From positions 1,550,001-1,614,000 of the forward strand of contig NZ_CP017674.1 in NCBI RefSeq assembly GCF_001792815.1: a stretch of 64,000 nt of DNA. The letters are read 5' to 3'. Both the position numbers and the translations under genes were made by a program. Below are positions 62,745 to 64,000 of the stretch, one piece after another. The notes below the pieces were generated by a model. The model saw only the letters and a program-made list of their open reading frames with translations, made no database searches and was not told the origin of the DNA. How positions within the stretch are numbered: the first letter of the stretch is position 1; each line of letters begins with the position of its first letter. Source of the DNA: Microbacterium sp. BH-3-3-3 (GTDB lineage Bacteria > Actinomycetota > Actinomycetes > Actinomycetales > Microbacteriaceae).

Positions 62745-64000
62745 ATGAGCAACTCTTCCGCCCCCGGCGTCGATGCCTCGACGTCACCGCCCGTCGTCAA
62801 GAGGTCGACCGGCGATCTTGCCCGCGCCGCCGTCTCGGGGTGGCTCGGCACCGCGCTGGAGTTCATGGACTTCCAGCTGTACTCGCTGGCCGCGGCCCTC
62901 GTCTTCAGCCAGATCTTCTTCGCCTGAGGGGATGCCGCCATGGCCGTGGTGCTCGCGATGGCGACCTACGGCGTGGGCTACGTGGCCCGCCCGGTCGGCG
63001 CGTTCTTCTTCGCCCGCATCGGCGACAAGATCGGCCGCAAGCAGGTGCTGTTCTACACGATCCTGCTCATGGGTGCGGCGACCACCCTCATCGGCGTCCT
63101 GCCGACGTACGAGCAGGTCGGCATCCTGGCTCCGATCCTGCTGGTGATCCTGCGCCTCGCCCAGGGCTTCGGCGCGGGAGCGGAGATCTCGGGTGCGGGC
63201 GTCATGCTCGCCGAGTACGCCCCCGACAACCGCCGCGGCGTCGTCGCCTCGCTCGTCGCCCTCGGCACCAACTGCGGCACCCTGTTCGCCTCCGGCATCT
63301 GGGCGATCCTGCTCGCCGTGATGATGGAGAGCGACGTCATCGCGTGGGGCTGGCGCATCCCCTTCATCGGCAGCGCCATCATCATGCTCTTCGCCCTGTG
63401 GGTGCGCTTCAACCTCAAGGAGAGCCCGGTCTTCGAGGAGCGCACCGACGTCGTCGACGGCAAGGCGCTCTCGCGCGCCGAGCTGCAGAAGGTCGCCACC
63501 GAGACCAACGACGTCCGCACGCTCGAGTCGCTGCAGAAGAAGCCGATCAAGGCCGTCCTCGTGTCGTTCTTCCTGCGGTTCGGTCAGGCCGGCAACTCCG
63601 GCATCGTGCAGACCTACCTCATCTCGTTCATCACCATCACCCTCGCCATCTCGAAAGAGGTCGGCCCCGAGATCGTGATCGTGTCGTCGCTGATCGGCTT
63701 CATCACGATCCCGCTCGTCGGGTGGCTCGGCGACAAGGTGGGTCGCCGCCGGATGTACATCGTCATGTCGGCGCTGTCGCTCGTGCTGATCGTCCCGACC
63801 CTGCTGCTGATCAACTCCCGCGAGGTGGGCTGGATCTTCGTCGGCTACGCGCTGATCCACAACATCTCGGTGCTGGGTCTGGCATCCATGGAGAACATCT
63901 CGATCCCCGAGATCTTCGGCGCCCGCAACCGTTACACCCTCACCGCCGTCGTCCGCGAGATCGCGGCCATCATCGCGACGGGCATCGGCCCGGTCGTCGC
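62745..64000 (+). pseudogene. MHS-family metabolite:H+ symporter interrupted by in-frame TGA; runs off window
   Basis: AAAGGAG precedes ATG 62745. After 60 codons, in or at the end of the first helix (FSQIFFA), a TGA at 62925-62927 interrupts; the same frame then continues uninterrupted to the window end with GDAAMAVV and eleven further-helix-like stretches, the loop motifs RIGDKIGRKQV and GWLGDKVGRRR of the sugar/metabolite symporter family, and ESPVFEER. GAGGGG (62927-62932) and ATG 62940 could restart translation without the first helix. It is the transporter of this operon, so loss would be meaningful; a sequencing error is also possible. Confidence 0.8.

Overview
The window is about 70% GC with strongly GC-biased third codon positions. 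Its genes (WXG100/ESX locus, DUF3073, LytR-CpsA-Psr protein, CGNR regulator, Rv2578c-type radical SAM protein, LexA box of the GAAC-N4-GTTC type, many leaderless starts) point to an actinobacterium of the family Microbacteriaceae. Microbacterium is my best guess; no rRNA or other marker is present to prove it. I saw no tRNA, rRNA, CRISPR array, insertion sequence or phage gene.

Layout. 1-10.4 kb: end of a short-chain dehydrogenase, a degenerate resolvase-like protein, a UvrA paralogue, a DEAD-box RNA helicase, 3-methyladenine glycosylase I, an acyl-CoA oxidase-type flavoprotein and RecQ. 10.4-27.1 kb: a complete but unusual type VII (ESX-like) secretion locus. Its minus-strand arm (EccD-like, RDD-FHA protein, EccC) diverges from a plus-strand arm made of WXG100 pair 1, a small protein, a mycosin-like protease with its catalytic Asp changed to Glu, a Pro/Gly-rich 519-residue protein, WXG100 pair 2, EccD, EccB and mycosin. 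A convergent FHA protein closes the locus. It holds two EccD-type channels, two mycosin-type proteins and two parallel WXG100 pairs, and has no recognisable EccE or EspG.

27.1-39.9 kb: CGNR regulator, membrane-anchored alpha/beta hydrolase, GNAT plus pirin pair, LCP cell-wall ligase, an ECF importer with two YkoE-like S components, a VanY-type D,D-carboxypeptidase, a Tat-exported protein made of two tandem 215-residue repeats, and a LexA-box-controlled radical SAM protein. 39.9-53.9 kb: a repeat-rich DEGD-box RNA helicase, an ABM-like membrane protein, an aldose epimerase, a DUF998 protein, an RND exporter with an isolated palindromic operator, twin CrcB fluoride channels, topoisomerase IB with a Rho-N/SAP-like partner, and a DUF4097-PadR operon with a two-site operator. 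53.9-64 kb: a purM-purF-MFS operon, two small proteins of unknown role, and a sugar-acid or polyol operon (LacI regulator, 20-codon leaderless leader peptide, mannitol/fructuronate-type dehydrogenase, zinc-type dehydrogenase, MHS-family transporter broken by an in-frame TGA) that runs off the window.

Regulation. A recurring module, TAnnnT, then 6 bases, then ATG or GTG, marks leaderless starts for tag, recQ, purM, a YkoE-like S component and the gene at 57985. Many neighbouring genes overlap by ATGA or GTGA, so translational coupling is common. The heptamer GGATGCC/GGCATCC is conspicuously frequent and forces otherwise rare GAT and GCA codons.
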